DNA of 26,401 nucleotides from CADCTB01 sp038231955 (GCA_038231955.1 JBBSIS010000020.1:1-26401), one strand, 5' to 3'; shown: positions 16,515 through 24,246, counted from the first letter of the stretch. Notes: generated by a model not told the origin, from the letters alone. Program-made: numbers and translations.

Positions 16515-16523
16515 GGTCGACAG

Positions 16524-17018
16524 GTGGTCGAGATGCACCTTGTCGGGGTGCGGGTCGAGATGCCGACGAACAGCCCGATCGTCCTGCTGCGAGAGGCCGA
16601 AGGCCAGCACCGGGTTCTCCCGATCTTCATCGGGCCGGTGGAGGCGACGGCCATCGCCTTCGCCCAGAACGACGTGGTGACCGCCCGTCCCCTGACGCAC
16701 GACCTGCTGCGCGACCTCCTCCTGGCCCTCGGGGTCGGGGTCGAGCGGATCGTGATCACCGAGCTGCGCGACCGGACCTTCTATGCCGAGATCGAGATGA
16801 CCAACAACGGCTCCGGCTACAAGGTCTCCAGCCGGCCCTCTGATGCCATCGCCCTCGCCGCCCGTCTCGGCACCCCGATCTTCGCCGACGAGGCCGTCCT
16901 GGAAGAGGCGGCGGTGACCATGAGCGAGGACGACGACGAGGAAGCGGAGGAGGAAGTAGAGGTCGAGCGCTTCCGGGAGTTCCTCGAAGGGGTCAACCCG
17001 GAGGACTTCGCGTCGTAG
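16524..17018 (+). CDS. DUF151 bifunctional-nuclease family protein
   Basis: The 164-residue protein has the DUF151 core: EMHLVGVRVEMPTNSPIVLLREAEG, then LPIFIGPVEATAIAFA, RPLTHDLLRDLLLALG and YKVSSRPSDAIALAARLGTPIFA. An acidic tail (EDDDEEAEEEVEVE) precedes the C-terminal helix. It corresponds to mycobacterial Rv1829. Plant and Thermotoga relatives are reported to have RNase/DNase activity, but the bacterial role is unsettled. GTG 16524 lacks a clear Shine-Dalgarno sequence. TAGGGT at 16512-16517, which contains the hpt stop, ends six bases before it, so an internal leaderless promoter is possible. Confidence 0.92.
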   Translation: MVEMHLVGVRVEMPTNSPIVLLREAEGQHRVLPIFIGPVEATAIAFAQNDVVTARPLTHDLLRDLLLALGVGVERIVITELRDRTFYAEIEMTNNGSGYKVSSRPSDAIALAARLGTPIFADEAVLEEAAVTMSEDDDEEAEEEVEVERFREFLEGVNPEDFAS

Positions 17019-17053
17019 CCCAGGTCGGCCTTCTGGTCGACCCTTGACGGTCG

Positions 17054-17082
17054 TTGAACTTTGCCGCCCGCCGCTCTACGCT
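17054..17082 (+). promoter_or_regulatory. Promoter of the second MerR gene
   Basis: TTGAAC (17054-17059) and TACGCT (17077-17082) are separated by exactly 17 bases, the best two-box promoter in the window. Transcription would start near 17089, leaving a leader of about 68 bases. That leader contains the repeated core ACTACG-GCTACG and the palindrome TACGTA near 17107, possible regulator contacts. Confidence 0.6.
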
Positions 17083-17156
17083 GCATGACAAGGGCGTAAC
17101 TACGGCTACGTAAGCGCTCGACCCCTAGTGTGTCATGGGCGTGGAAAGGCTGCGAG

Positions 17157-17648
<492 letters not shown>

Positions 17649-17688
17649 GGCCCTGAGCGAGCGGCGCGCCACTGAGTTTTCCGGGGAG

Positions 17689-18183
17689 GTGGGGCCTTCG
17701 AGGGGAGCGTCGCCGGCCCCGGTCGGCCCGGCCCTTCCCCTTCCCCACGCTCAGGTCCGCTTCGCCCACAATTCCGAGCTGCAGTTCGCCAAGCTCCTCG
17801 ACTTCTACGGCATCGTCTGGGACTACGAACCCCGCACTTTCGTCCTTGAGTGGGACGGGAAGGGCGGCCCGGCCCAGGCGTTCACGCCCGACTTCTACCT
17901 GCCGGCCTACGACCTGTTCATCGAGATCACCACCATGAACCAGAAGCTGGTGACCAAGAAGAACCGCAAGGCCCGGCGCCTGAAGGAGGTCTACCCCGAG
18001 ACCCGGATCAAGGTGCTCTACCAGCGCGACTACCTCAACCTGTTGGCGAAGTACGGTCTCGAGCCGCCATCGCAGACCGTGCCCCCCCTCGACCCCGGCG
18101 TCGAGCCGCTTCCGTTGACCCTGTGTTTCGTCGATGTCGACGAAGGCCCCGGTGTGGCCGAAGGGCAGCGCAAGCCCGCGTAG
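17689..18183 (+). CDS. Conserved PD-(D/E)XK nuclease-like protein of unknown role
   Basis: The 164-residue reading from GTG 17689 has a conserved middle: AHNSELQFAKLLDFYGIVWDY, then FTPDFYLPAYDLFIEITTM, then QKLVTKKNRKARRLKEVYPETRIKVLYQRDYLNLLAKYG. The order Glu30, Asp68 (TPDF), Glu79-x-Thr81 and a nearby Lys resembles the PD-(D/E)XK nuclease fold, with Thr where the motif Lys is expected. A catalytic Lys might come from Lys86 or Lys90. I remember relatives in other actinobacteria but no known function. The start is uncertain: GTG 17689 has GGGGAG directly against it, and TTG 17626 within the preceding gene is in frame. It follows the MerR gene closely and is probably cotranscribed. Confidence 0.72.
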   Translation: MGPSRGASPAPVGPALPLPHAQVRFAHNSELQFAKLLDFYGIVWDYEPRTFVLEWDGKGGPAQAFTPDFYLPAYDLFIEITTMNQKLVTKKNRKARRLKEVYPETRIKVLYQRDYLNLLAKYGLEPPSQTVPPLDPGVEPLPLTLCFVDVDEGPGVAEGQRKPA

Positions 18184-18393
18184 GCCAGCCAGGGCCGCCG
18201 ACGTCGGCGTCGACCCAGCTCGTAGGACGGCGGCTCCTGAAATGAGGATTATCGGGGCTTCTCCCTGAGGCCGACGGGGAGGGCTCCCCATAGTCGGCGG
18301 GGCGTGACGCTGCGAGGGTTCGTCTGCCGAGTCAGTCGCCTCGGTGGCCAAGGTGGCAACGGACCACGTCGGCCCTGACGAAAGGATCGAGCA
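18184..18393. other. Intergenic region before the trypsin-like protease
   Basis: Contains the 14-base palindrome CGCCGACGTCGGCG at 18196-18209. GCCGCCG near 18195 could also pair with CGGCGGC near 18230, a possible weak terminator for the MerR/nuclease-like unit. No two-box promoter is convincing. AAAGG at 18381-18385 is the ribosome binding site of the next gene. Confidence 0.4.
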
Positions 18394-19428
18394 ATGACCA
18401 CCGACGCACCAATCGCACCCGGGGCCAACGGCTCCACCGACCGGACATACTTTGCGGCTAGTGATATCGCTGTGGCCATCACGTCCCCGGGGGGCCAGGT
18501 GGATCGTATGGAGCGGGGCGGCCGCTCCAGGGCCTCCGCCCGGCGGGGCCCGGAGTTCATATACGGGCAGAACAGGACGGCGGACACGATAGAGACAGCG
18601 CCTGCGGCCAAGCCCCGTCGCCGGTCCGGGCGTCGCATGGCGCTGGCGGGCGCCGCCGTGGTCTTGGCCTCGGCCACGGTCGTGGCGAATGTGGCCCTGA
18701 TGGAACTCAAGGCTGACCTGGGCCGCCAACGGCACGGCTTGAGCGCCCTGGACGAGCGGGAGATTGCGGCTGCGCAGAGCGTGGACGAACTGCTTCAGCG
18801 TTCGCAGGCCGCCGATGCCAGGAGCGGCACCCTGAGCGCCGAAGTGGGCGGCTTGAAGACCGCGGTGTCGTCCCAACTGGACCCCGTGGCCGTGGCCCGT
18901 CAGGTCCAGCCGTCGGTGGTGATGATCAACACGCCCAGAGGGGAAGGTTCGGGCTTCGTGATCTCCTCCCAGGGCGGGACGTCCACCATCGTCACCGCCT
19001 ACCACGTCGTCGCCGACGTGTGGGCCAGTGACGCACGCTTGGTCAGGGTCACTCAAGGGCCGGCCCGCTTCGAGGGAACCGTCGTCAGGGTCAACGAGCA
19101 GGAGGATCTGGCGCTGCTGACGGTGCCGAGCAAGCTGCCCGCCCTGGCGGTGGCCACCGCTCCTCCGGCTGTCGGTGACCCAGTGGTGGTGGCGGGAGCC
19201 CCATTTGGCTTTCAGGGAACCGTAACCAGTGGCATCGTCTCGGCCCTGCGCCCTCTGGACGGTAAGTCGTACATCCAGTTCTCCGCCCCTACCAACCCGG
19301 GCAACAGCGGCGGTCCCGTCGTTGATCGATCGGGTCGGGTGTTGGGAATCGTGCGATTGGGCGGCGATCCCGGAATGGCCTTCGCTATCCCCGCCTCCCG
19401 CGTATGCGCCGGGCTGCCTGTCTGCTGA
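18394..19428 (+). CDS. Membrane-anchored trypsin-like serine protease (HtrA/DegP type without PDZ)
   Basis: The 344-residue protein has a cytoplasmic N-terminus of about 80 residues and one membrane helix (82-103). A charged, probably coiled-coil segment (104-160) precedes a chymotrypsin-fold protease with the full triad: His204 in TAYHVV, Asp238 in EDLALL and Ser305 in NPGNSGGPVV. Topology should place the protease outside. Typical HtrA proteins carry one or more PDZ domains after the protease; this one stops at AIPASRVCAGLPVC, so substrate gating must differ. ATG 18394 is supported by AAAGG eight bases before it. The cytoplasmic segment is Arg-, Ser- and Thr-rich and could be phosphorylated (inference). 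It converges on the Ser/Thr kinase gene. Confidence 0.9.
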   Translation: MTTDAPIAPGANGSTDRTYFAASDIAVAITSPGGQVDRMERGGRSRASARRGPEFIYGQNRTADTIETAPAAKPRRRSGRRMALAGAAVVLASATVVANVALMELKADLGRQRHGLSALDEREIAAAQSVDELLQRSQAADARSGTLSAEVGGLKTAVSSQLDPVAVARQVQPSVVMINTPRGEGSGFVISSQGGTSTIVTAYHVVADVWASDARLVRVTQGPARFEGTVVRVNEQEDLALLTVPSKLPALAVATAPPAVGDPVVVAGAPFGFQGTVTSGIVSALRPLDGKSYIQFSAPTNPGNSGGPVVDRSGRVLGIVRLGGDPGMAFAIPASRVCAGLPVC

Positions 19429-19470
19429 CCCCTACGGATGCCGTGCTACCGAGGATCTCGGCGAAGGACT

Positions 19471-19505
19471 GCGCTACGGGGATCGTGAAACGATCCCCGT
19501 AGCGC
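19471..19505. terminator. Bidirectional intrinsic terminator
   Basis: GCGCTACGGGGATCG (19471-19485) and its exact reverse complement (19491-19505) form a 15-bp stem with a five-base loop (TGAAA). The plus side is followed by TTCTC, a short pyrimidine run. It lies between the convergent protease and kinase genes, ending 11 bases from the kinase stop, and should stop transcription from both sides. Confidence 0.9.
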
Positions 19506-19516
19506 TTCTCATCCTG

Positions 19517-21802
19517 TCAGGGGCTGATGGGCACGAGCAGTGGAGGGGAGGTGCTTTTCTCGCAGTCCGACGTGCCTGCCCATTGTGCAACTACTACCCC
19601 TACGTCCGGCCGGTCCAATGGGCGAATCATGGGTACATCCAGACTGGCGCGGCCGTCCGACTTGAGCGGCGCAGACCCGTACAACTTACTGTCCCGAATG
19701 GCGCCATCGTAGAACGAGACAAGCGTTCCGGTCTGCGTGGACGCGCACCCACCCTTGACTTCGGCGACAAGTGTCGATGATTGAGCCGCCTTCACTGGAC
19801 CTGATGGACCGGTGACCGAGACGCTCGCCAAACCACCCCCATTACCGAACGTCCGTATTGCAAATCCCGCCGCACTGACCTGGTTCATGAAGTCGTCGAA
19901 TTCTCCAGCGGGAGCAGACAGAGTGACTACCACTTTGGCGGCGCCAACGTCGAATATTTGAAATCGCACCTTCTGTCCCCGGAATCGAATGAACGCCCTC
20001 GTGCTATTATCTGGTGGTGACGGCTCAAGTTGGAAAAGCAATAGGCACTGGGCAGCACAACTGTCGTAATTCACGCCGGCGAGCGACACGTCCACCTCTC
20101 GGCCCCGCAGATTTCCAACCGTCACGTCCCGTATCTCACTGCGTGCGGTCGACGGCAGGGACTGCAGCCAGCGGGCTAGATCCTCGGGTGCTCTGTCAAC
20201 AGCCTTGAGCGCGGTGGCCTCAGAGTTGGCCCCATTGGGGTCGGCATTGAATTTCTCCGGCCGATAGACTCGCTGCACCCGGACGACGCTGATCTGACGG
20301 TTCAGCTGATCAACCCGACCGACTTCCAGAAGATCGCTGCTCTCGCCCTTCGACGTCCAACCGTCCCCGACCTGAAAGAGGACCGGGGGTTTGAACTTCG
20401 ATGAGGAGTAACTTCCGGCTGGAAGGGGGCCCAGCGCCGGGAACGCCACTGCCGGACGACTCGTCGTGGTGGTCGGGGCTGTAGTAGAGGTTGTCGGATT
20501 GCTGGTTGTAGTGGTTGGCGTCGAGCCTCCGCCACGGTTCGTCGCCACAAGGACGATGCTCAACAGCACGAGGACGCACACGGCGCCGACGCCGACAGGT
20601 AGGGCAGGCTTCCGCTTGCTTCGCCGCACAGGGCTCGGCGGTCCCACCTTGGTTGGTTGCGACTCGTCGGCAACCGTGGGATTCCCAGAAACCGTCGTCG
20701 AACCTGCGATCGGTGGCTCCACAAACTCGATGGGCGGGGATTTCCATGCGGGAGGACTCTGAGGGACAGTCCCTGTTCCGGGCCCGCGCGTCGGAGGAAT
20801 ACGGGCTGAAGGCACGGCGGACGTGTGTGCGTCGCCGCGATCGACTTGTGTGAGGTCGCTGTTACCTTGCTCTGGGAGGGTCTCTTGGGCTTCGTTGCCC
20901 GTTCTTCGCGGAGCGTGTTGTGCCGGGGAACGGTCCGCGATGGTGGTGGTACCAGGGCTGGCAAGGCGGATCAGGGTGCGAGCCCAATCCGTCGCGCTCT
21001 CCGGCCGTGCACGCGGGTCTTCGTCCAGCATCTCCAAAACAACGTCGGCAAGGTCTTCCGGATGCGGGACTGGGGCTTGTCGTAGGGCTGCGCTCCGTTC
21101 GGCGTCGTCGCGGCCCGGAGCTTCCCCGGTGATCACGTAGAACGCTGTAGCTCCTAGTGCGTACCGATCGGAGGCCGGGCTGAACTGACCATTAAAAGTC
21201 TCGGGCGCCAAGTAGTTAGGCGTTCCTCCGAAGGTCAGGAAACTGTCACCGTGGAGCCGAGCGAGGCCAAAGTCGACAAGGCGTACGACCGGTCCCGTAA
21301 TCAGAATATTTGCCGGCTTTATATCTCGATGAATGACGGGCAGCCCAGTATGGTCGCCTCGATGAAGATAGTCAATCCCCTCGGCCACGGGCTCGAGAAA
21401 TCGGAGACCTCTTACCAAGTCCTGGCGGGGTCGGGAGTGGACCCAGCTCTGTAGACTCACGCCGTTCTCCCAGTTCATCGAAAGATAGAGTGTCCGTTCC
21501 GTGGAGTGGGATTCCCCAGCTCGGTGCGGCGGTGGACCCTCGAAGAACTCACGAACTCGCACAAGGGCGGGATGGTCCAGGGACCGCAGCAGCTCGGCTT
21601 GTCGCTTCCAACGTTTTCGCCATTCGCGAACATTTGCCATATGGCGCTCATGGACGATCTTGAGGGCGACGGGGAGCAGCATGCGGTCGAGTGGCAGATG
21701 GGCTCGCCAAATTTCACCCTCTCCGCCGCTCGAACGAGCCTCGACGAGCTCGTACCGGTCGGGATCGTCGAAAGGACCAGCCCACTCACCCGCTCTTGCC
21801 AC
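19517..21802 (-). CDS. Transmembrane eukaryotic-like Ser/Thr protein kinase
   Basis: The 761-residue protein has an N-terminal kinase domain (about 15-283) with all catalytic elements: Gly-rich loop GGEGEIW (26-32), Lys48 in VALKIV, HRDIKPANIL with Asp160, DFG at 177-179, and APE at 199-201. A Pro/Thr-rich juxtamembrane stretch (about 285-395) leads to one helix (401-420), a Thr-rich outer stalk and an extracellular region of about 300 residues without PASTA repeats. That region has a few cysteines (for example SCAAQC) and an Ig-like C-terminal part (SVSVTGPSGPVKAAQSSTLVAEV). It should sense an outside signal and phosphorylate cytoplasmic targets. GTG 21802 is the start. An FHA protein gene lies 51 bases upstream. 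The coding sequence has lower GC than its neighbours. Confidence 0.93.
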   Translation of the reverse strand: MARAGEWAGPFDDPDRYELVEARSSGGEGEIWRAHLPLDRMLLPVALKIVHERHMANVREWRKRWKRQAELLRSLDHPALVRVREFFEGPPPHRAGESHSTERTLYLSMNWENGVSLQSWVHSRPRQDLVRGLRFLEPVAEGIDYLHRGDHTGLPVIHRDIKPANILITGPVVRLVDFGLARLHGDSFLTFGGTPNYLAPETFNGQFSPASDRYALGATAFYVITGEAPGRDDAERSAALRQAPVPHPEDLADVVLEMLDEDPRARPESATDWARTLIRLASPGTTTIADRSPAQHAPRRTGNEAQETLPEQGNSDLTQVDRGDAHTSAVPSARIPPTRGPGTGTVPQSPPAWKSPPIEFVEPPIAGSTTVSGNPTVADESQPTKVGPPSPVRRSKRKPALPVGVGAVCVLVLLSIVLVATNRGGGSTPTTTTSNPTTSTTAPTTTTSRPAVAFPALGPLPAGSYSSSKFKPPVLFQVGDGWTSKGESSDLLEVGRVDQLNRQISVVRVQRVYRPEKFNADPNGANSEATALKAVDRAPEDLARWLQSLPSTARSEIRDVTVGNLRGREVDVSLAGVNYDSCAAQCLLLFQLEPSPPDNSTRAFIRFRGQKVRFQIFDVGAAKVVVTLSAPAGEFDDFMNQVSAAGFAIRTFGNGGGLASVSVTGPSGPVKAAQSSTLVAEVKGGCASTQTGTLVSFYDGAIRDSKLYGSAPLKSDGRASLDVPMIRPLDRPDVGVVVAQWAGTSDCEKSTSPPLLVPISP

Positions 21803-21842
21803 CCGTTACCGTCCCCGAGCCTCTAGTTGGATTCGTTCAGAA

Positions 21843-21871
21843 AGTATAGTTGTTCACTGCGGATCGTCAGA
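21843..21871 (-). promoter_or_regulatory. Possible separate kinase promoter
   Basis: On the minus strand TCTGAC (21866-21871) and TATACT (21843-21848) are 17 bases apart, at the very end of the FHA coding region. TATACT differs from the consensus -10 at one position. The kinase may thus be transcribed independently of the FHA gene. Confidence 0.45.
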
Positions 21872-22564
21872 GATGCACGGCGCAGCATTCTCCGGCGTCA
21901 GCGCTCCGGTGCCGATGAGGAAGATGGCAAGCTCGTCAAGGCTCATCCTTGGATAACCGCTTTTGAGCAAGCTGCCTCGGAAGTTCGATATTCGATGCTC
22001 GAGAGCCTTTCCAGTGTCACCGATGAGGATGGCGGCCTCCGCATACGTCATCGGTTTAGGCGAGCGCTGACTGTCCGGCTCAAAATTGTCTCTGAACAGC
22101 GCCCTCAAGTCCTGGCACTGCCTAGGACTAAGGTTTGGCGGTCCTAATGTCGCTGAAGTGTCAGTTATCCGCAAGTCGTTCGGGGCCGCATTTAGCTGAG
22201 GAGTGATGACGGTGAACTGGAAAACGGACCGGTTCGAGCCGTACATCGACACTATGATTCGTTGCTCGCAAATTGCGAACGCGTGACCGGGCAAGAGATT
22301 GTGCATGCTTCCCGACCGATGATCTGTCAGACGTAGGTTGCGGTTGGAACTGCTGTTCGTCAACATCCAGTGTTCACCGTTGAAACGAATCGTCCCGGCC
22401 TTGCGGGAGATATTCCGATCGGTATCATCTACGCAGAAAGTGCAGCTATCGCTTCTTCCGAACGTAAATATGTCTTCCGGCGCGATCTGGAACTGCCCAT
22501 CGACCGTGTCGACGACGAGCGTCATTCTCTGCCCGCAGTCCCCGCAACGGCCAGTCGCCTGCAA
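21854..22564 (-). CDS. FHA-domain protein with C-terminal winged-helix-like domain
   Basis: The reading from TTG 22564 gives 236 residues. CGDC (8-11 region) may be half of a zinc knuckle. An FHA domain covers about 15-120 with TFGRSDS (34-40) and NISRKAG (51-57); the usual SRxH reads SRKA, but Arg37 and Ser53 remain. The C-terminal part, about 145-225 (LSPRQCQDLRALFRDNF, TYAEAAILIGDTGKALEHRISNFRGSLLKSGYP, SLDELAIFLIGTG), looks like the winged-helix domain seen on other actinobacterial FHA regulators. It probably reads a phosphothreonine, perhaps on the adjacent kinase, and acts on DNA (inference). ATG 22525 is an alternative start. GC is low. Confidence 0.8.
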   Translation of the reverse strand: MQATGRCGDCGQRMTLVVDTVDGQFQIAPEDIFTFGRSDSCTFCVDDTDRNISRKAGTIRFNGEHWMLTNSSSNRNLRLTDHRSGSMHNLLPGHAFAICEQRIIVSMYGSNRSVFQFTVITPQLNAAPNDLRITDTSATLGPPNLSPRQCQDLRALFRDNFEPDSQRSPKPMTYAEAAILIGDTGKALEHRISNFRGSLLKSGYPRMSLDELAIFLIGTGALTPENAAPCISDDPQ

Positions 22565-22620
22565 CGACCGTCAAGCATCCTCTGTTCGCGTCCTTCCGAA
22601 GGAACGTGATCTGGTACGTG

Positions 22621-22626
22621 ATCCTA
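22621..22626 (-). promoter_or_regulatory. Possible -10 of the FHA-kinase unit
   Basis: TAGGAT on the minus strand would start transcription near 22613, about 50 bases before the TTG start, with GGAAGGA and AGAGGA available as ribosome binding sites. No matching -35 is seen. Confidence 0.3.
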
Positions 22627-22764
22627 GCGGTACGAGGCATGTGGGCATACCGGGAAACTCCGAGTCAGCCGGGTTCGTGCTTGGCCCAGGACGGATGAGG
22701 TACGGATCGTCACCGTCTCAGATCCGGAGCTTGTCACGGGAAGGTTGCCGGGCGTGACCCCGCA

Positions 22765-22770
22765 TAGGCT
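22765..22770 (+). promoter_or_regulatory. -10 hexamer of a leaderless promoter (hisN)
   Basis: TAGGCT is followed by seven bases (TTCCCTT) and then GTG at 22778, the start that best fits the HisN family. This favours GTG 22778 over the upstream GTG 22754 and TTG 22745. Confidence 0.5.
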
Positions 22771-22777
22771 TTCCCTT

Positions 22778-23536
22778 GTGCACACCGATCTGGAACTGGC
22801 CCTCGAGCTGGCCGACATGGCCGACGTGATGACGATGGCCCGCTTCCGCGACCTGTCGCTGGTCGTCACCACCAAGCCGGATCTGACCCCGGTCACCGAA
22901 GCCGACCGCGCCGTCGAACAGGCCATCCGCGACGGCATCACCAAGGCCCGTCCCGAGCACGGGATCGTGGGGGAGGAGTTCCCTACGGTGGGCGGCACCG
23001 CCTGGCGGTGGATCCTCGACCCCATCGACGGCACCAAGAACTACGTCCGGGGCATCCCCGTGTGGGGCACCTGTATCGCCCTGCAACAGGAGGGCCGACC
23101 CACCGTCGGCGTCGTGTCGGCGCCCGCCCTCGGTCGGCGCTGGTGGGCCGCCCGCGGCGAGGGCGCGTTCGCCGACGGCTCGCCGATCCGGGTGTCGCAG
23201 GTCGAGAAGCTGGCCGACGCCCAGCTCAGCTACGACAGCGTGATGAGCTTCGAGGCCTACGGCCTGGGGGAGCAGTTCCTCGGCCTGGCCCGGCGTTGCT
23301 GGCGGACTCGGGGCCTGGGCGACTTCTGGTCGCATGTACTCGTGGCCGAGGGCGCCGTCGACGTGGCCGCCGAGCCCGAGGTGTCGCTGTGGGACGTGGC
23401 CGCCGTGCAGCTCATCGTGGAGGAGGCGGGCGGCCGCTTCAGCGACCTCGGCGGGTCCGGCCGCCCCGATGGTGGCAGCGCGGTGTCGACCAACGGCCTC
23501 CTCCACGACGAAGTCATCGCCGCCCTCGCCCCCTGA
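22778..23536 (+). CDS. hisN: Histidinol-phosphatase of the inositol monophosphatase family (HisN-type)
   Basis: The 252-residue protein shows the Mg2+-dependent phosphatase motifs: Glu66 in GEEFP, DPIDGTKNYV (81-90) with the metal-binding Asp81 and Asp84, and WDVAAVQLIVEEAGG near the C-terminus. The N-terminal pattern LADMADVMTMARF, then TKPDLTPVTEADRAVE, is characteristic of actinobacterial HisN, which dephosphorylates histidinol phosphate in histidine synthesis. Inositol-1-phosphatase is the main alternative. The start is set at GTG 22778 because family similarity begins there and TAGGCT lies seven bases upstream. GTG 22754, with GGGAAGG upstream, would add eight residues and cannot be excluded. 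No other his genes are in the window. Confidence 0.88.
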   Translation: MHTDLELALELADMADVMTMARFRDLSLVVTTKPDLTPVTEADRAVEQAIRDGITKARPEHGIVGEEFPTVGGTAWRWILDPIDGTKNYVRGIPVWGTCIALQQEGRPTVGVVSAPALGRRWWAARGEGAFADGSPIRVSQVEKLADAQLSYDSVMSFEAYGLGEQFLGLARRCWRTRGLGDFWSHVLVAEGAVDVAAEPEVSLWDVAAVQLIVEEAGGRFSDLGGSGRPDGGSAVSTNGLLHDEVIAALAP

Positions 23537-23538
23537 GG

Positions 23539-23868
23539 TCAGCGGCGGCGATAGACGTCGCTGCGGTGGTCGATGTCGACCACGAGGACAATACCGAGGT
23601 CGGTCGGCTCCGGCTGAGCACCGGGCACCTTCGCCTCGTGGTCATGGATCTGGTAAAGGATCCGGTAGCTACCGCGTCGCGCCGACCAGGTGCCGGCAAG
23701 CTCCCGCTGCAGTTCATGGCCGACCCGGCGGGGCGCCACGAGAAGATCGCCGTTCAGGAACTGGAGGACAGCCGCGGCGATGGGCTCCGGTAACCGATCG
23801 CTCAGGGCTCGAGCAGCAGTCGCCGTGACCGCCAGCCGGTAATGGGACGAAGACGCGGGTGCGGTCAG
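23539..23868 (-). CDS. RelE/ParE-superfamily toxin, apparent CTG start
   Basis: Read from CTG 23868 the frame gives 109 residues: LTAPASSSHYRLAVTATAARALSDRLPE at the N-terminus, then VGHELQRELAGTWSARRGSYRILYQIHD, and LVVDIDHRSDVYRRR at the end. This is the full RelE fold, with the Arg-rich WSARRGSYR strand and the C-terminal HRSDVY. RelE toxins cut mRNA at the ribosome. No ATG, GTG or TTG occurs in frame before GTG 23739, and that start would remove the first 43 residues, including the two N-terminal helices. The CTG overlaps the antitoxin stop as CTGA, so coupled translation is likely. A segment of about 12 residues (KVPGAQPEPTDL) is inserted before the last strand. Confidence 0.85.
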   Translation of the reverse strand: MTAPASSSHYRLAVTATAARALSDRLPEPIAAAVLQFLNGDLLVAPRRVGHELQRELAGTWSARRGSYRILYQIHDHEAKVPGAQPEPTDLGIVLVVDIDHRSDVYRRR

Positions 23869-24140
23869 GGCATGCGGGCCGCAAGCAACGCCTGGAGCTG
23901 GCGGGCGTCGAGGACATCGCCCCGGGCGACGTCATCGCCAGACTGGCGCAACCGGGCCATCGAGCCGGGGTCAGAAAGGACATCGAGCGTTTCCTCGAGG
24001 GCGGCGAGGTCTGCGGGGCTGACGAGCACCGCGGCCGGGATGCCCCTCCGCGTGATGACGACGCGCTCGTGAGTGCCCTCGACCTGGTCGACGACCGTCG
24101 ACAGGGTGTTCTTGACGGTGACCAGAGGAAGCGTCTTCAT
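23865..24140 (-). CDS. Phd/YefM-type antitoxin
   Basis: The 91-residue protein begins MKTLPLVTVKNTLSTVVDQVEGTHERVVITRRGIPAAVLVSPADLAAL, the Phd/YefM DNA-binding fold. A helical C-terminal region (about 45-91) follows for toxin binding. It neutralises the RelE-type toxin encoded immediately downstream and should repress its own promoter. An ATG six codons earlier (24158) is in frame, but I favour 24140. TACACT sits exactly seven bases before it, and both ATGs fall within a palindrome that would be the operator. Its stop overlaps the toxin CTG start. Confidence 0.9.
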   Translation of the reverse strand: MKTLPLVTVKNTLSTVVDQVEGTHERVVITRRGIPAAVLVSPADLAALEETLDVLSDPGSMARLRQSGDDVARGDVLDARQLQALLAARMP

Positions 24141-24158
24141 GGCTAGAAGTGTAGCCAT
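24139..24158. promoter_or_regulatory. Toxin-antitoxin operator overlapping a leaderless -10
   Basis: ATGGCTA (24139-24145) and TAGCCAT (24152-24158) are perfect inverted repeats around a six-base centre. On the minus strand the -10 hexamer TACACT (24148-24153) lies in the middle, and the antitoxin ATG is seven bases further on. A bound antitoxin dimer would cover the promoter and start codon, as expected for autoregulation. Confidence 0.65.
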
Positions 24159-24246
24159 GAGCGCGGCTTATCCCCGACTTACCTCCAGCGATCTCTCGGC
24201 CTTACCGATATTTCCTGTAGCGAAACAATCGGGAGGGACGACTGAC

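Noticed and set aside
20460..20530. Repetitive GT/AC-rich stretch as a possible CRISPR or tandem repeat
   Set aside because: It encodes the Thr-rich stalk of the kinase (PTTTTSNPTTSTTAPTTTT). There is no regular unit with spacers.
22446..22640. 64-residue minus-strand frame (MPRTARITYQITFLRKDANRG...) before the FHA gene
   Set aside because: Its first half looks plausible, but it then runs out of frame through the FHA domain as Arg-rich sequence. It could be a leader peptide, but nothing supports this.
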